A stretch of 64,000 nt of DNA from Laccaria trichodermophora (GCA_018417955.1 JACTVC010000003.1:1178001-1242000), one strand, 5' to 3'; counted from the stretch's first letter, positions 12,398-25,494 are shown. Numbers and translations are program-made. The notes: a model not told the origin generated them from the sequence alone.

Positions 12398-14068
12398 TCA
12401 GGCATAGCCGAGGATTGAGATTTCGCCGTTAGCGTGACCAATAGCAACCCTTCCCTCACACTCATCCAGGGCCAATCGCACCCAACTATCTGCTTCATGG
12501 ACTCTGTAAACCGACGTCGCCGCTGTGGAAGGTAATTGGTCAGAAAGTGTTGCCTCCTCATCTTCGTGGTCCTCGGCCATCAACCCTGATGAATACTTGC
12601 CCGCGAGCCTCTGACCGCAGTCGCTATGTCCGAAATAGTCCTCCGTGTGACTATCTATCCACATGGCACTTCCACACGAGCCGAGCACCAAATCAGTTGG
12701 TGCGAAAAGGCGGACGGGGGAGCCAATGGTTTGTCTCAAGATGGGGGGGAATTGAAATGGCAAATTCTCTTCGCTGATAGGATTTGACTGGACGTAAAAT
12801 GTGTTTGGACGCAGCTCGTAATGATGAAGAAGGTTGATAGGCTAGCAGATAACCGTAAGGCATCATTTAGATTTAGACTCTGTTCACGACTCACCCAGGG
12901 AAAAAGACTTCCAAATCGTATTAGGATGTTGATGGGCGCAGGCAATCTTAGCTGCGTTCTCGGCCATACGGCCTGGGGAGATATAACGACGGTATCGATA
13001 CGCCATGGCCACCGATGTTGAACAATGGGATGAAGGACTCTCCCTTGCATGGTCGCTGGTGTCACTGGCGAGAATTCGTAAACCTCCAGCGTTGTCGACC
13101 GGACAACTACAACGAAACGCTCGTCAAGCAACGCGGCAAGAATTCGCTCTGCCTTTCAATCATGTCAACGGGTTCAGTGGCCGATTCGAAAAGAAATACC
13201 TGATGATGATCTGGATTCTGTAGCTCGATCTTCGCCTGGGGGTTTTCTATTTGCCATAGTCGAAATCGAGAATTAACATCACCCGTCAAGAGTGTTGATC
13301 TGGTGAAGAGGTGCGGCGTGCTTATATCGTCCCGGAAACTTGCTAAAGTGACGAACCCATTCACAGGATTCGAAGCGTTTGGACAGATGGAGAGAATCTG
13401 AATACTGTGCCTGCTGTTATTGCAAAGTGAGGCGAAACCACACTAACAACCGCTTACTGTGGGCACTGTACTGCAAGCATTGCACTTCCAGAAGGGTTGG
13501 TATCCACAGCCATGCTTCCAATCTGCCGAAGTTCTCGAAGCGCGACGCATGTAGGGGAATGTGCTTGAAGATCCCAACATTGGAGGATGAAGAGGCGTGG
13601 CCCCGTCAGTGGTGTGACCATAGTCAAGGAGATAAGCCACTGGCAGCCGCTGTTCGTGAGAAACTGAAGAGAGACGATGCGAGAATTTGGGAGGGTAGAC
13701 AGCGAGACCTCTGTTGTGGGCATTGGGGACTCGGAAATCCAATTATGCCGAAAACACAACGCCTGGAAAGTGTGTCGTTCAATCTCCCCAGCGGTCAACG
13801 ATTCAAGCGGCCTTTGACCAAGTCCTGGAACAGGTATATTTTTCGCAAGCACGTGAGATTGCATGAGACGGTGCCAAAGGCTGCGAAGGTGTGTTATCTC
13901 AAAGATCTTCTTGCAGGTCTTCGATGAAAGCAAGATGTCAGGAGGTACAATACGGCCGCCGTAATGGAAAGTTCTTACCTGCCTCACAATTAAAATATCA
14001 TCGGGGGTAAGATAGCCAAAGATTGCAAGGAGTATGTCAACTGGAAGCTCGACGGTCGTCATGGACAT
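12398..14068 (-). CDS. F-box protein with a likely beta-propeller C-terminus
   Basis: Starts at ATG 14068 and ends at TGA 12398. The N-terminus reads VELPVDILLAIFGYLTPDDI, a clear F-box. An intron follows after VRQ (donor GTAAGA), and the next exon continues TCKKIFEITHLRSLW, the usual end of an F-box. Downstream pieces include SRFRLWQIEN, VVVVRSTTLEVYEF and VAIGHANGEISILGY, which look like WD/propeller blades. It is therefore probably an SCF substrate receptor, target unknown. At least four short introns split the gene; I did not fix all borders. It converges with the UBX gene, leaving under 200 bp between stop codons. Confidence 0.75.
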
Positions 14069-16375
14069 AGTCGGCTAAGACCAGATAGAAAGGCATTCAT
14101 CTACATCAATTTTTAACTCTTTCTTGTGGTATCTGACTCTCACCTCCTTAGGACGCTGAACCTCGCAATTCGGAAGTAAAAATTACTCGTTCTATTTTTC
14201 ATGCGAGGAATGTGAGCTCTTAAATATGGTGGTGATGCGGAAGTACCATCATGCTATTGGTCACCAGGATTCATTGAAGATGTGATCCAAAAAAATCGCC
14301 GGCTTCCCGATGCAGAAGGCCTGCAAAACCTATAATTTGCGAGGGCATGCCCAATTCTAAACGGGTAACGTGGACATCACCCGTGTGCGAGGAGTAAAAG
14401 TTATATTACCTCCCCGTGTGCCTCGCTCTTATCTTGATTCCAACATGCGATATCTGGATGTCTTGGGAGCAAGCCAACTACTGATCTCTCAGGTCCATTT
14501 GTGTTTGAATAAGATGGCTAACGCCGGCGTACGAAAAAAACGGAATGCCCTGGACACCGGTCCGCAGAATGTCGATGAAATCGCACTTTCCATACCGAAG
14601 CGCCAAGTCAGCTCAACAAGCAAAGTAGAAGCCTTGTTGCAAAACAAACTGGACGGCTTCAGCCTTGTTACTCCGTGGCATGGTTTTCGCCTCAAATGAT
14701 ACCTCAAGGTTCCAACCAAATCAAATTTGATCGGTTTCTTGACGGGAAAGCCTTCGCGAATAGCAACTACTCATGTGAAGCTCGAGTGCACGAAATACAT
14801 GATTGTGGCCATTCAAGCGATGTAATACGTCGAAGGTGAATTATTTCTTGCGCTGATCAAGGCTCGCTAAAAACCTCTTTTTATGATTACCACCTAGGTT
14901 AAGCCGACTTTGAACGCACGAGATAGGCGCGTGTGTCAGATTTGATGAAAGCAGAGTGCATCAGACGTGAAGTACGGCGGAGGTAGTCTGGTAGGCACAA
15001 GCTTGGGCAGTGTCCGATCAAAGGTTTGGCTTCTTGTCGTACTTGTATTCACCCTCTTTCAAGCAAACCAACTCACGAACTACGTGAAGGGATTTAGTCT
15101 GCTCGCAAATTTCATCATCGAGCACGCACCATCGACGAAGGACAACTCCACATTTTATTCCTCCTTGAAGCGTGTTGTGGCAAGCTGAACAAACCTTTCA
15201 ATAGTCCTCCAATTGATCGATTTCTTCGTCACCTCACGTAAACCTCGCACTGGTCTTTGTTCTAGGCGATCTTCGTTAGCGCCAATCTCCTACGGTATCA
15301 ATATAGTGACATGAGAGACAAGTAAGACAGAGAAATGGCGATTGAAGCGCATCCGTTGGGTGCAATTTGAAAAACGTTAGAACGATCGCCTTTGCCGCTG
15401 TCCTTCGCCACCGTCTTAAACTAGATCTTCAAGCTTGAAGCATGTAGAGGAAGCCTTTCTGTGCGAGTCTAAGCGCCATCATATTTTCGCACCAACATAA
15501 AAGAGGCGATCCACCCCAATCCTATAAGTCATTTTTCAAGTAGCAAAGAATCCTTTGGAGAGAGGAATTAGCCCTACTACGATACCAAGGAAGTAAGGGA
15601 CAGGAAAAGTCTCTAGAACACAAAGGGATTTTCGTCGCATTTGTAGGACAACGCCGCCTGACAGCGCTGACAGACAATAAACAAAAGAAAGGAAATCCGG
15701 TGGAATCGGTATAGTACGAAAGCAGCTTCAAGGACAGTAACTTGTAAGGCGACATTGTGCCATTGCGGCCGTTCAAATAGGTTTATTATTTAAACTCTTT
15801 TTAAACTCCTGATTTAGATTGACTGGTTGTTGCCACTCGTTACGCACGACTAACCTACCATATGCCAGATTTTGCAGTCGAGTTTCTGGGAAAGGATCTG
15901 AGGGATGCTTACTCACCTCACAATTCTTCTCTTCATTGTGATTGGCGTTTGTTAGGATGAGTCATGAAATTATGAAATGATCTCAAAATGATCTTGACAT
16001 GATCGATCGATGAAGATCGCGAGCGAAATGATGATCGAGATTCTTACATACTTAGGTATTTGTCTACGCCATTTGATGTAAATAGGGTATGAGTCCGACA
16101 TTGGTTTGGACGTGGTTCAGGCCTCAGCGCTCAAGCATGATCTCACAGTTACAGTAACCCGCCTTGAGGTGGAATAGCATCGTTTATGAAAATAAATATT
16201 ACGCTTTACGTAGTCTGGTGATCGTTCTTTCCACGAGAAAACCTCCAGCCTGAGGCTTGCTCAAACAGGGGACCACCGCGGTTCTAGTTGAGCTCAGGGA
16301 CATTGCATCCATGGAAGCGAGAGCGACATCTTCAGTGTCGAAAGATTCTAAAGATCGACATCGACGAACCCAGCA
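14069..16375. other. 2.3-kb gap without a supported gene
   Basis: The best open frame (14370-14699, plus) has no recognisable domain and no clear splice partners. A GATC-rich cluster of short near-palindromes lies at about 15978-16043. Part of this region must be the promoter of the F-box gene that starts at 14068. Confidence 0.4.
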
Positions 16376-19287
16376 TCAAAGACCATCGATGATTTTTCTG
16401 ACGTCCTCCGCCCGCTTCTTGAATCTCAATAGCTCCCTTTCGCCGTCCCTCTTGAACTTGTCATACTCCACCTCCATTTGATACCGGATCCACTCCTCTA
16501 CCGTCATATCGAGCTCCGCTTCCGTGAGTGTGTGAAGAGGTGTAAATGGAAGTTTGGATAATGCCGGTATGAGGATAGGCTCTGGATCTGTGGAGACGGT
16601 AGTATTATTCATTGATGGAGGCAGTATTATAGTAGGGAGGGCCTGAGGAGTAGCCCGAGGAGGTGTTCGCGGTGCCGCAGCTGGCCCCTCCGAGTTGACA
16701 TCGTTCATTTGGACGTCTTCACCCTCGGCCTCGGGGGATTTTGGTGGGACATGAACGATAGGCGTTTCCAGTGAAAGTTGCTCTTGCTTCTTCTCTTTCT
16801 TCGTTGTCGCAATGACAACTTCAGCCAAGGATACCCTCGCGTTCTCCTTGCCTTCGACTCCCAGATTTATCTTCTTTGCCTTCTTAGCATCTTCAATTTC
16901 TTTCTCCTCCTCATCATCCGTCGATACATTAACAACCGTTCTTCCTTCGTCAAGCTTTCCGCCAGCTTTACTGGTAGGTGCTTTCTCTCTAGCAGCCGAC
17001 TGGGGGGTGTTGTTCGAGGCAGGAGAGAGGGGAGCGTGATGATTCTCAGCAGGCCATTCTTCGTCCTCTGCAGGCGCAACGCGGGCAGGAGAAGGCGCTC
17101 TTGCCTTGGATTTTGGCGGTCTCCCCGGTTTCTTCTTCTCTTTCTCCACAGGCCGTGTCGCTCCCGTTTCTGGTTCCACAGACGTGGTCTTTGCCTTCGC
17201 TCCCCGCTTGGGGACAAACAAAGGGGGCAACTCCACTGGTGAAGCGACCTTGGAAGGTGGGGGCACATAGCCACCCATATCGTCATCGTCATCAGCAAAC
17301 AAATCTGCTGCAGCAACTTGCTCATTATGACTTGGTTTAGATTTAGTGGAAGATGACCCCTTTTTGGATGGTTTGGCGATGATCTCAGGTTGCTCAAACT
17401 CGGAGGATTCTTCTTCCACCAACGTTGTGGCCGTGGGCGTTGCTTTAGCGCGAGTTGGTTCTCGAGGGGGTGCAGGCTTCGCCTTTGATACAGGTCGGGA
17501 TTTCCGTGCTGGTTCCACTACGTCTTCCTCATCGAATATCTTGATCTTTGACTTGGTACGAGATGGCTTGCGGGTAGCTGTGTCTTCTACCGCTTCAGCC
17601 GGCGGTGGCGGCGGCTTGGATTTGGATCGAGAAGGTTTACGAGGAACCTCATCTTCCGTATCATCTGTTGGTGTCAATTTCGCTTTCGCCTTGGTACGAG
17701 ACGAAGTCTTCCTCGGTACTGGCTCGTCATGATCTCCCGCCTCGCTCTGATCTGGTGTCTCGGATCTAGCAACCGCCTTGGCTGTCGACCTCGCATTTTT
17801 CTTGACAGTCGGTGGAATAGTTGCTTCAGCCGTTATTGCCTCCTCCTCCACGACGTTCTTAGCCACCGACCTAGATCTCGACCTCGCATTCTTCTTGACA
17901 GTCGGGGGAGGTGCTGGAATAGCCTCCTCGTCCTCCGCTTCCTTATCCTCCGTCGCATTCCTAGCTACAGACCTAGATCTCGACCTTGCATTCTTCTTGA
18001 CAGTGGGGGGTGGTGCTGTAATAGCCTCTTCATCATCCACTTCCTCATCCTCCGTCGCATTCCTAGCTACCGATTTGGACCTTGACCTCGTTCTCTTCTT
18101 GACGGTCGGAGGTGGGGCTAGAATAGTCTCCTCAGCTTCCGTTTCATCATCTTCTATGACATCCCTCAATCCCGACCTGCTGGTACTTCGAGTGTGACTT
18201 CGAGCAGGTGTTTTAGCTGATGACTTGCTAGAGCCAGAGATGGAGCGACCTTTTCGAGGGGTCTTTGCAGCGACGCGTCCGGTCGCAGTGGACTCAGAAT
18301 CAGATTCAGCATCGGGGTCTCCGTCATATGTTTTAGTGGGCATGAGTATGTCTTGGTGAGTTGTGGTTTTCGATCTTGAAGCGGTGCGTGACTGAGGTTT
18401 TGAAGGAGGTTTCGTAGATTGAGACCTTGATGACGGTTTGGCAGGAATTGGATCTGGGGAGCTACTCGAAAACATGGGGCAAATTTGACCTTGCTTCATT
18501 CGTTTACGATGCTCCTCCCTATACGTCTTTGAAATTATAGAATCGACAGCAATTAAAATGACTTACAATGGATCATCTTCCTCATCCCAACCACTCAATG
18601 ATATATGGCAATACATGCAAGTTGCAAGGTCGTCACCAACGTGCTGAGGCGTACAAACAAAGCCTGCCAGAGCCATCTACAGAAGTCAGGAGCGGTTATA
18701 ACGCGTAAAAGTTCTTGAGTACCTTCTTTGAATTGGCACCATGGTTCTTGACTTCGTCGTGAATCCAACCTCCTCCGACTGAAAAAGTCTCCTGCCTCGC
18801 CTTCTCCATGGCTTTAGACGTGGGGAGACGCGTCTTATCCGGAAAAGTATACCTAAATATCATTTGAATTCTGTTCGGGTGAGAGGAGTACTATTTACCT
18901 GCCATATCGATCCATATCGCCTCGCAGTCCACATCTAACGCTCGCCCAACAGCATCGCTTCCCACATTTCTCCCAGTGGATGTCAAACGGATCGTCTTCT
19001 GTCTCCCATCCGCTTAATTCTTTCCCGCAGACGAAGCAGGTTACATTGTCAGGATCATCGTAGCTGGGGGCATAGAAGAAGCCTGCCTCCGCAAGAGTAT
19101 CTGCGTTCGCCTTGAAATTGCTGGGATGTGGCCATTTGAGAGTAACATATGAAGAAGGTTTTGAGGGGTTCTTGACGCGCTTTGTCTTCGCAAAAGAGTC
19201 GGTTCTTGCTTGCAGTGTCTCCATCCTTTGCTCGTCGTCCGATCTGGTGTGGTTCAACGAACTTGGCGTGACATGCGCGTGCGTCAC
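16376..19287 (-). CDS. BIR1: Bir1/survivin-like BIR protein, chromosomal passenger complex
   Basis: Four exons (18899-19287, 18723-18852, 18567-18676, 16376-18518) give 923 residues in frame. Two BIR domains lie at the N-terminus. The first has ...VTCFVCGKELSGWETEDDPFD followed by His and Cys ligands. The second has ATCMYCHISLSGWDEEDDPL followed by EHRKR and a Cys. The rest is a long, charged, Ser/Lys-rich tail with four ~34-residue repeats. The C-terminal end has a helical segment (TVEEWIRYQMEVEYDKFKRD). Two N-terminal BIRs plus a long tail match fission yeast Bir1/Cut17. That protein recruits Aurora B and INCENP to centromeres and the spindle midzone. The neighbouring divergent gene WPL1 also acts on chromosomes. 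Confidence 0.92.
17770..18170. repeat. Four ~102-bp coding repeats within BIR1
   Basis: The BIR1 tail contains four units of about 34 residues, each with an acidic half, APPPTVKKNA or a variant, and RSRSRSVA. The two middle units are nearly identical and the outer two have diverged. In-register 102-bp repeats make copy number likely to vary between strains. Basic RS-rich and acidic blocks alternate. Confidence 0.8.
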
Positions 19288-19357
19288 GCGTCTGTCACAA
19301 TTTCAGGGTCTGCTTCCAGCGTCACCACCTCTTTATTGAGAGCTTTGGCCTACTACT
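19288..19357. promoter_or_regulatory. 70-bp shared divergent promoter, BIR1 / WPL1
   Basis: Only 70 bp separate the two start codons, so both 5' leaders and the core promoter must lie here or inside the flanking genes. No TATA box is seen. Confidence 0.6.
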
Positions 19358-22300
19358 ATGCCAACAACTTACGGCTCCTCAACGTACAACGCAAAAACGT
19401 ATGGCAAACGGTCACTAAAGCGCGGGAGGAAGGACGAAGAAAGTCTTGTCGTGGATCAGGACGACTCTTCGAAGAAACGACAAAAGGTTGGCACGGAACA
19501 GCTTGAGCAGCGTTCTCTGACCCCCGAAGCGAACGTCGATGCGTCACAACTACGCAAACCTACCCTCCTAATGACATACGGTACACCCAAAAAATCAAAA
19601 CCAAGTACGGATTCACCGTCTCCTCGTTCAACACCCACTGCCTCACCATCCCAACCCCCAAAGCTTGCAAGGGATCTGTCCCAGATTTTTGCCGCTGTTA
19701 CTCCCACACATTCTCCATCGCCGTCTCCTAAGAAGCTGGCAAAACGTATGCTCGCACGGTCAAAGACAGAGTCGTCAATCGACAGCCAATTCACAAACGA
19801 CAATTCCCTTGACAGAACTCCATCTCTTCCCAACTTTCCCTCCTCATCTTCGCAACGGAAATCAAGTGCTGTAGACGTAAACATCGGGGACTCTGCTAAT
19901 GCCCTACCTTTCTCTGCTCCTGCTCCCGTTCCAACAACCACCCGAACGTATGCAGGGAAATCGCGCTCATTCCTTGTAGCCTTACCATCCTCAAGCCTCC
20001 CCGCCGATGCGCTCCACGACCTCGAACAGGAAGAAGACGATTATCTAACGCGCGAATCATATTCTTCCTTGCGTACTCGATGGGGAGTCGACAATTCTGA
20101 AGACGATCCCTATTCATTCGACCTACCTTCTCCCAAGAAGTCGAATCCTGCCACTCCCGATGCTTCGCCAAGCAAGAGAAGCAAAGGGAAATCAAGGGTC
20201 CTCCCTGCGTCTGCGCGGCCCATACCGCCATTGCCCAATGGATTGATGAATCCTCTAAAGAGTATCACAGAATTGAGGAATAAAGGTGAAAGCCGACGTT
20301 TCTTGGATGAGGTTGGGTACCTCTTTGAGGGAATGGATCCAAACGGGGGAGTCGAGCTGCGAAGAGCTAGGTGAAACGACTCGTTATCATCCATCTCTTT
20401 TCACTTACTAACTCTGAAATACAGCGCCCTTGAAATTACAACCAAGCTCTGTAATTCGGAATTTTCGCGAAAAGCAAAGGCAACGGATTTTTTTAGGCAT
20501 ACTTGGGACCTCTTTCTAGATGCGGGCGCGGGCAAGGGACACGACAAGGTGCTTACATCGGTCCAGCTGCCCTCATTTACTGAAGATTGATTTCAGATCT
20601 TGGATACTCTTCTAGTCTTTTTCGCCTCTCTCGTTGCCCGTGATGCAACATCGCTAGCTGATTTAGCGCAGCGCCGCCCATCAACCCCAACTGTCGATCC
20701 CACATCGTCGTCAACAGAGCAAAAACAAGGCGATCATAAACCTCGTTCCTTTGTTGATACCCTCTTCACGCTCTTAGAAATAACGACGGCTGGTCCTGAT
20801 CCTCTGAAACTTGTTGGGCCAAAGAGCAACCTTGGAGATGCGGAGTTCAAGAAATTTGGTTTCAAGAAGAAAGATCGTGGGACGGTTAGTTTTCGTGCTC
20901 ATGCATTTCTGTGCCTTGTTCTGAGAATCTTTGGATTTTTGATTGAATAGTTAACTACAATTTACAAAGCCGTTGCCACGGACTCGTGTCTATTCCCCTC
21001 CGAGACACCCGTACGTTCATGACTTGCCAAATCCTAGTCAGTTTTGCTGACAAAATCGTTAGATATCGACATCACTTTTGATCACCCAAACCCTTCAGGC
21101 TGTTTCACCCTCGTTAATCCCGACAAGACGCTTTCCAACACTTCTCGCTTCACTGCGAGTATCCTTGGCTTCCTCTACATCCATTTCATCTTCTTCCCCA
21201 GGATCCTTGGCGTCATCGCTCCACCTCCAATGGCGTGAGGCAATGCAAGAAGTACCTTACCTTGGTATCTATCATCACCTGAAACTTCTGGACACATATT
21301 TATTGAGCCAATGGGAGTCGGATGGAGATGTTGACGCCCTTGAAGAAGGGGTTCTGAGTGGAGAAGATCTCAACGCCCAGATTATGGAGGAAGCTCGGGA
21401 TGAGTGGCTAGTTGACGATCTGGTGGCGCTGGGCGTTTGTGCCGAGAATCAGATGGCGAATGGTACTTTGGATCGACGTACGTCCTCTACTTTGATTTCA
21501 TCTGCTTCATCCATCTCTGATCCGGTACATGGCTCATAGATTCCGTACGTAACTGCCTGGAGATCACGCTTCGAGTTCTTGTCAACCTAACGCATGGAGA
21601 CGAGCTGTGGGGGGAAAAGGTGGTACAAAATACTTGTGCGATGAACCTTTTGATGCGGACCAGTGCGCAGGCAGGCAGAAGAATGGTGCAAGGCAAGGAT
21701 GCAGTTCGAGTGAAAGAGGAGGTCGACATGATGCCAAAGGTCGAAGATGCGGCTGAAGGCTCTTCAGACTCTGTTGCTCGCAATAGAGATCGAGAGGAAA
21801 CACACGCCTTGGATCAGCTGTGTTTGGCTCTTGGTTTGCTGACGAATTTAGTTCAGGTTGCACCGAGTGCTAAAGACGTCTTGAGGGAAACGCGTAAGTT
21901 TTTTCTCTTTTAATTGCAGCTTTTCCTCGTAAGGTCTGAAAATATCACAGGTCTGGATCCATCCTGCACATTAAGGAAGCGCAGTTGCCTCCACAACTGC
22001 ACCTGTCCGAATGCTATCAGCGCCCTCGAAATCCTCATGCACCTTTACATCCAACAGCAGCCTCCCAGCTCAAATACGGCCCCAGCACACAAACTTGAGC
22101 CCGCGTCCTCTCCAGAACCCGAACTGAACGCCGAGGCTGATGCTTCCTTCCTTCGTGGCCATCTTGCGGTCCTCTTCGGGTTACTCATGCGTGGAAGCCC
22201 CGTTAACCAGACTGCAATCCTTGCCTGTCTGCCAACACCCTCTGGTGGCGTTGGAGGGAAAGGGAGTGACAGGATCAAGCTGAACAGACTCGTGGACCAA

Positions 22301-22420
22301 GCTCGTGAGTTTGTAGCGTTCTTTGCTGTTGTTAGCGGTGGCAGTGTGGATGGGGAGAAGGAAAGTAAGGTTGCGAGAGATATTGTGCGGTTTTTGGAGC
22401 AGCAAAGAGACGTTCTATAA
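19358..22420 (+). CDS. WPL1: Wapl-type cohesin release factor
   Basis: The first exon runs from ATG 19358 to about 20371. It encodes a disordered N-terminal half rich in Ser/Pro/Lys with a YGKRSLKRGRK-like start. Later exons form a helical C-terminal domain: SITELRNKGESRRFLDEVGYL, ALEITTKLCNSEFSRK, then several helices to FVAFFAVVSGG and the stop at 22420. The region from SITELRN on matches the WAPL domain, including the early LRxxGExxRFxDE signature. By family knowledge Wapl (Rad61/Wpl1) binds Pds5 and opens cohesin rings. Exons are separated by short introns (for example near 20372-20424, 20888-20950 and 21898-21951). An acidic insert near 21710-21780 is likely a disordered loop. Divergent to BIR1. 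Confidence 0.88.
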
Positions 22421-22608
22421 TGAGGCCTGGGCTGTTCTTCGTCGGCCACGCTTCGGTGACTGGTAGACTAAGTACTTATGCTAGAGTCGGTGGTTTCTTG
22501 ATTACCTGTTGATGTAATTTGGGTCCTTTTGGGTTGCTTTTGGGTCACGGTCAATTTTGATCACTCACAAGTTACAACGATCCCGCTGGAGGCCTGCTGG
22601 CCGATGCA

Positions 22609-24746
22609 ATGGGCGCTCACTCAATACAGCATTCAAAGACTCTGTTGGCGACTATATGTCTATGTCTGTTAACAAAGGTCGTGACCGCTCACTCTCACCA
22701 TGACGAAATATCCGAAGAACAAGCTCAAGCACCTATAGATGCTATTCTATGGATACACATCGCTCTGCAAGCCATAGTTTGGGGCGTTTTGTTTCCGATT
22801 GGAATGGTGCTGGGAATTACTCGAAGTCGATGGCATGTCCCACTTCAGGTGCGTTCCTGCAATGCCATCCCGACTATGATGTTACTGACTTTCAGCATGC
22901 AAAACAGGCCACAGGCTTCGCGCTGACTTTTGGCGGTTACATCCTAGGTCACTCTCATAAGGGCCGCATGTTCCCGAGATCTGCGCATGGAACGTTCGCG
23001 TCAATACTTTTGTTTCCAATCATTGGTCAACTCGTTCTTGGAATCTACCTAAAGCTTCACATCCATGAAAAGTCGATCAGGCCATATGCGGTTGTTGCTC
23101 ATGGTATCATTGGAAAACTATACCCAATACTTGGCTGGACGCAGATGTTGTTCGGCATTATTACATTTCGAGGTTATTGTTCGAGTGATTATCTGGGTGA
23201 GGAGATTTCCTTCCGTCGAACCTACGTCATTATCTCAACTTCAACCTCATCAAGAGCAATGTATAGCCCATTATACGATGGGCAGCAATTTTATTGCTTA
23301 CGCTGTAATTATGGTAATTATCTTGCTTGTTGGAGAATCTTGGGTACGACGAAGCGGTCGGAGCCCGGAGTGGTGGGATTCGTGGTAAGACAGAGTCATA
23401 TTTATTCCATTGGAATGCTAAAAGCATATTTTGTTAAGGGTTATTATGATATGGGTACGTCTCCGACACCAAGAAGTAGGTGCACACCGATTCACACGCC
23501 CTTTTTTAACAGGGAATTAGTAGGTCTGTCAAAAACGATGAATGACCACTGACGTGAAGTACGTGCAGTCAACACCTTTACCGAGCATGACGGTGGAGTC
23601 TGGACTGTTGAAGACATGCAGCACACGTAGGCCTTTGCTTGATTCTTTTCTTTGATTCTTAACTGGAGTCTGGCGTAGGATACTTGGGGTCCTTTGTATG
23701 TTTTAAGCTCTGTCTCATTCTTTCCTGTGGCCAGGCTAAACTTAAATTAGGGTGGACAGGTGGAATTCTCGGCATTTTTTTGTCAAGAAATAATCAGGTG
23801 GGTTCCGATTTTTGTAAATAACCATCCAATGGTCTTATTATATTTCAAGCGCAATGTTGTCCCTGCGGTAATGTATGAGATGAGTTCTGATATTTCCCCG
23901 ACTCTGAATCGTCGACCAGAATCATTCTGACAGGCTGGGCCATGTCAGACCACGTTCAAGCCCTCATGATCTCGACCAAGGTCAGCTAGCTCTCCTTTCT
24001 TGTTGCTACAGCCTACAGGACCTCACAAGTTTTTTTTAGGTTCACGCAATGTGTGGATACACCCTCATGGTGGCTGGTTTGGCTCGTATCGTCGAAGTCT
24101 GCTTCTTCGTACCGAAATATTTCCCGGAAGGCGCAGACAACGATAATCACAGCGAGCGCACGCTGGCTGAGAGCACGCGTAGTCCTGGGTTTACGTCTTT
24201 GTTCGATAGCGATAGAAAGGCAGCGGCAGCGCAAGCATTCCGTCATCTCCCTCCTTTCGTACGTAACTCCCTCTGTTTCGTTTTATTACTGATATCCACA
24301 TTTTTTCTGATACTTAGCTTATGGTGGCCGTTGGGTGAGTACATCCACACCTCGATGTGGCTTGCCTAAGACCTTTGACAACTTCTCAACAGTATCCTGT
24401 TCATTTCCGCCACAGATGAAGCATTAGAGTATGTGCATGAAAACGGGATGGACCATGTCACATATGTCCTCATTATGTTCAGGTATGTCTCCCTGGCACT
24501 GTCAAGCCTCCACACTGATTTGTCTCCAAAAGCTCCGCTTTTGCATTGTACACGTTTATCCTTTTCCTCATACATCTCTATTCCACGACGGGGTGCGGTG
24601 CAATCGCTAAACCCGTGGACGACACTAACATCGAAATGACGCCTGGCCCCAAATGGTATGCGCGTGTGCCTAACGCTGAACCAAGTCATGACGGAATGCT
24701 CCATGTCGTTGGAGATGAGGAGGAGGATGAAATGGAGCCACGGTAA
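22609..24746 (+). CDS. Ytp1-like multi-pass membrane protein (DUF2427-type)
   Basis: Starts [20 protein letters not shown], a likely signal peptide. A His-rich HSHHDE stretch follows, then [29 protein letters not shown] helices typical of the N-terminal DUF2427 region of Ytp1-like proteins. About ten membrane segments can be read across roughly ten exons, including [32 protein letters not shown] and [17 protein letters not shown]. Several His residues in membrane helices resemble the cytochrome b561 fold. All introns I checked close in frame, including the phase-2 junction that uses donor GTATGA near 23871. The C-terminus is acidic and cytosolic-looking. Role unknown; yeast Ytp1 is poorly characterised. 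Confidence 0.82.
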
Positions 24747-24916
24747 CCGGTCTGGTGGCTTCCTCCTCCATCACAGCCTGATTTGTTGTATATGTAGTGA
24801 GTATGTTTTTCTGCATCTAATCGGTGGCTTCAAATGACTCATTCTTGCAGGATATTTAGTACATTGTTGTAGCATTGCCACATCTCATTCTTCCTAGCAC
24901 ACTACTAATTGAGATA

Positions 24917-25494
24917 TTAGACTCCTTGGATTTCGATCTCTCCAAGGCCACCGCCAAAATCAAAGGTAAACCGAGGCCTCCCTCCCGACCATGCTTCAAT
25001 CTTGAGAAAAGTTGCTGTCCCTTTTCCGATAAACATGCCCATCAACAATTTTGGAACCACGAAAGCATGTAGGACAAGTCGAATACGCTCTTGCGTCTGT
25101 GCGTTGGTCAGAACGACCGGGAAGAATGTGGTTCCAATCGCCTTGAAGGGTTGACCCATTATATAAGGGATGGTCTGGCCTGCATCATCGGTCCTCACGA
25201 CTGGACGATGCGCAGCCGGGATTGAGTCGATTAATTCCTCACGGAAGGTTAGCGTGATTCCACGAGGCTTAAAAGCTGCATGCTTACCTGGCTAACAACA
25301 TTGCCGACTCCACCTGCCAGGCAGATACCAAAGGAACCGCCCGTATCAGGTGAGTGATGGTCGAGATATCCGATGAGGTTGACGCTATTGGCCATGCTCT
25401 GGATGGATGGTTCCATGTGCCACACACCGCGATGAGTTTCGTCATAGACGGTTCGCGCATATGCCGGTGGTGCCTCAGAAGTTGGATCTGCCAT
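24917..25494 (-). CDS. Small unknown protein with retropepsin-like pattern
   Basis: Two exons (25288-25494 and 24917-25237) with a 50-bp intron give 175 residues; an alternative upstream start lies at 25563. I do not recognise the family with certainty. The core reads LIGYLDHHSPDTGGSFGICL, later FFPVVLTNAQTQERIRLVLH and then a VVPKLLMGMFIG segment. This strand order resembles a retropepsin-type fold. The catalytic Asp-Ser/Thr-Gly is not evident, so any protease activity is doubtful. It may be a domesticated or decayed retroelement fold, or an unrelated beta protein. Confidence 0.55.

Noticed and set aside
14370..14699. 110-codon open frame in the 14-16 kb gap
   Set aside because: No domain, no splice partner and no clear context; chance frame is as likely.
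15978..16043. GATC-rich cluster of small palindromes
   Set aside because: Could be a methylation or binding cluster but has no regular spacing or partner gene; probably composition.
17770..18170. Regular repeats that could suggest a CRISPR-like array
   Set aside because: The units are translated in frame within BIR1, have no unique spacers, and the genome is eukaryotic.
17346..18197. Long plus-strand open frames opposite BIR1
   Set aside because: Low-complexity shadows of the Ser/Lys/Pro-rich BIR1 tail. No splice structure or domain.
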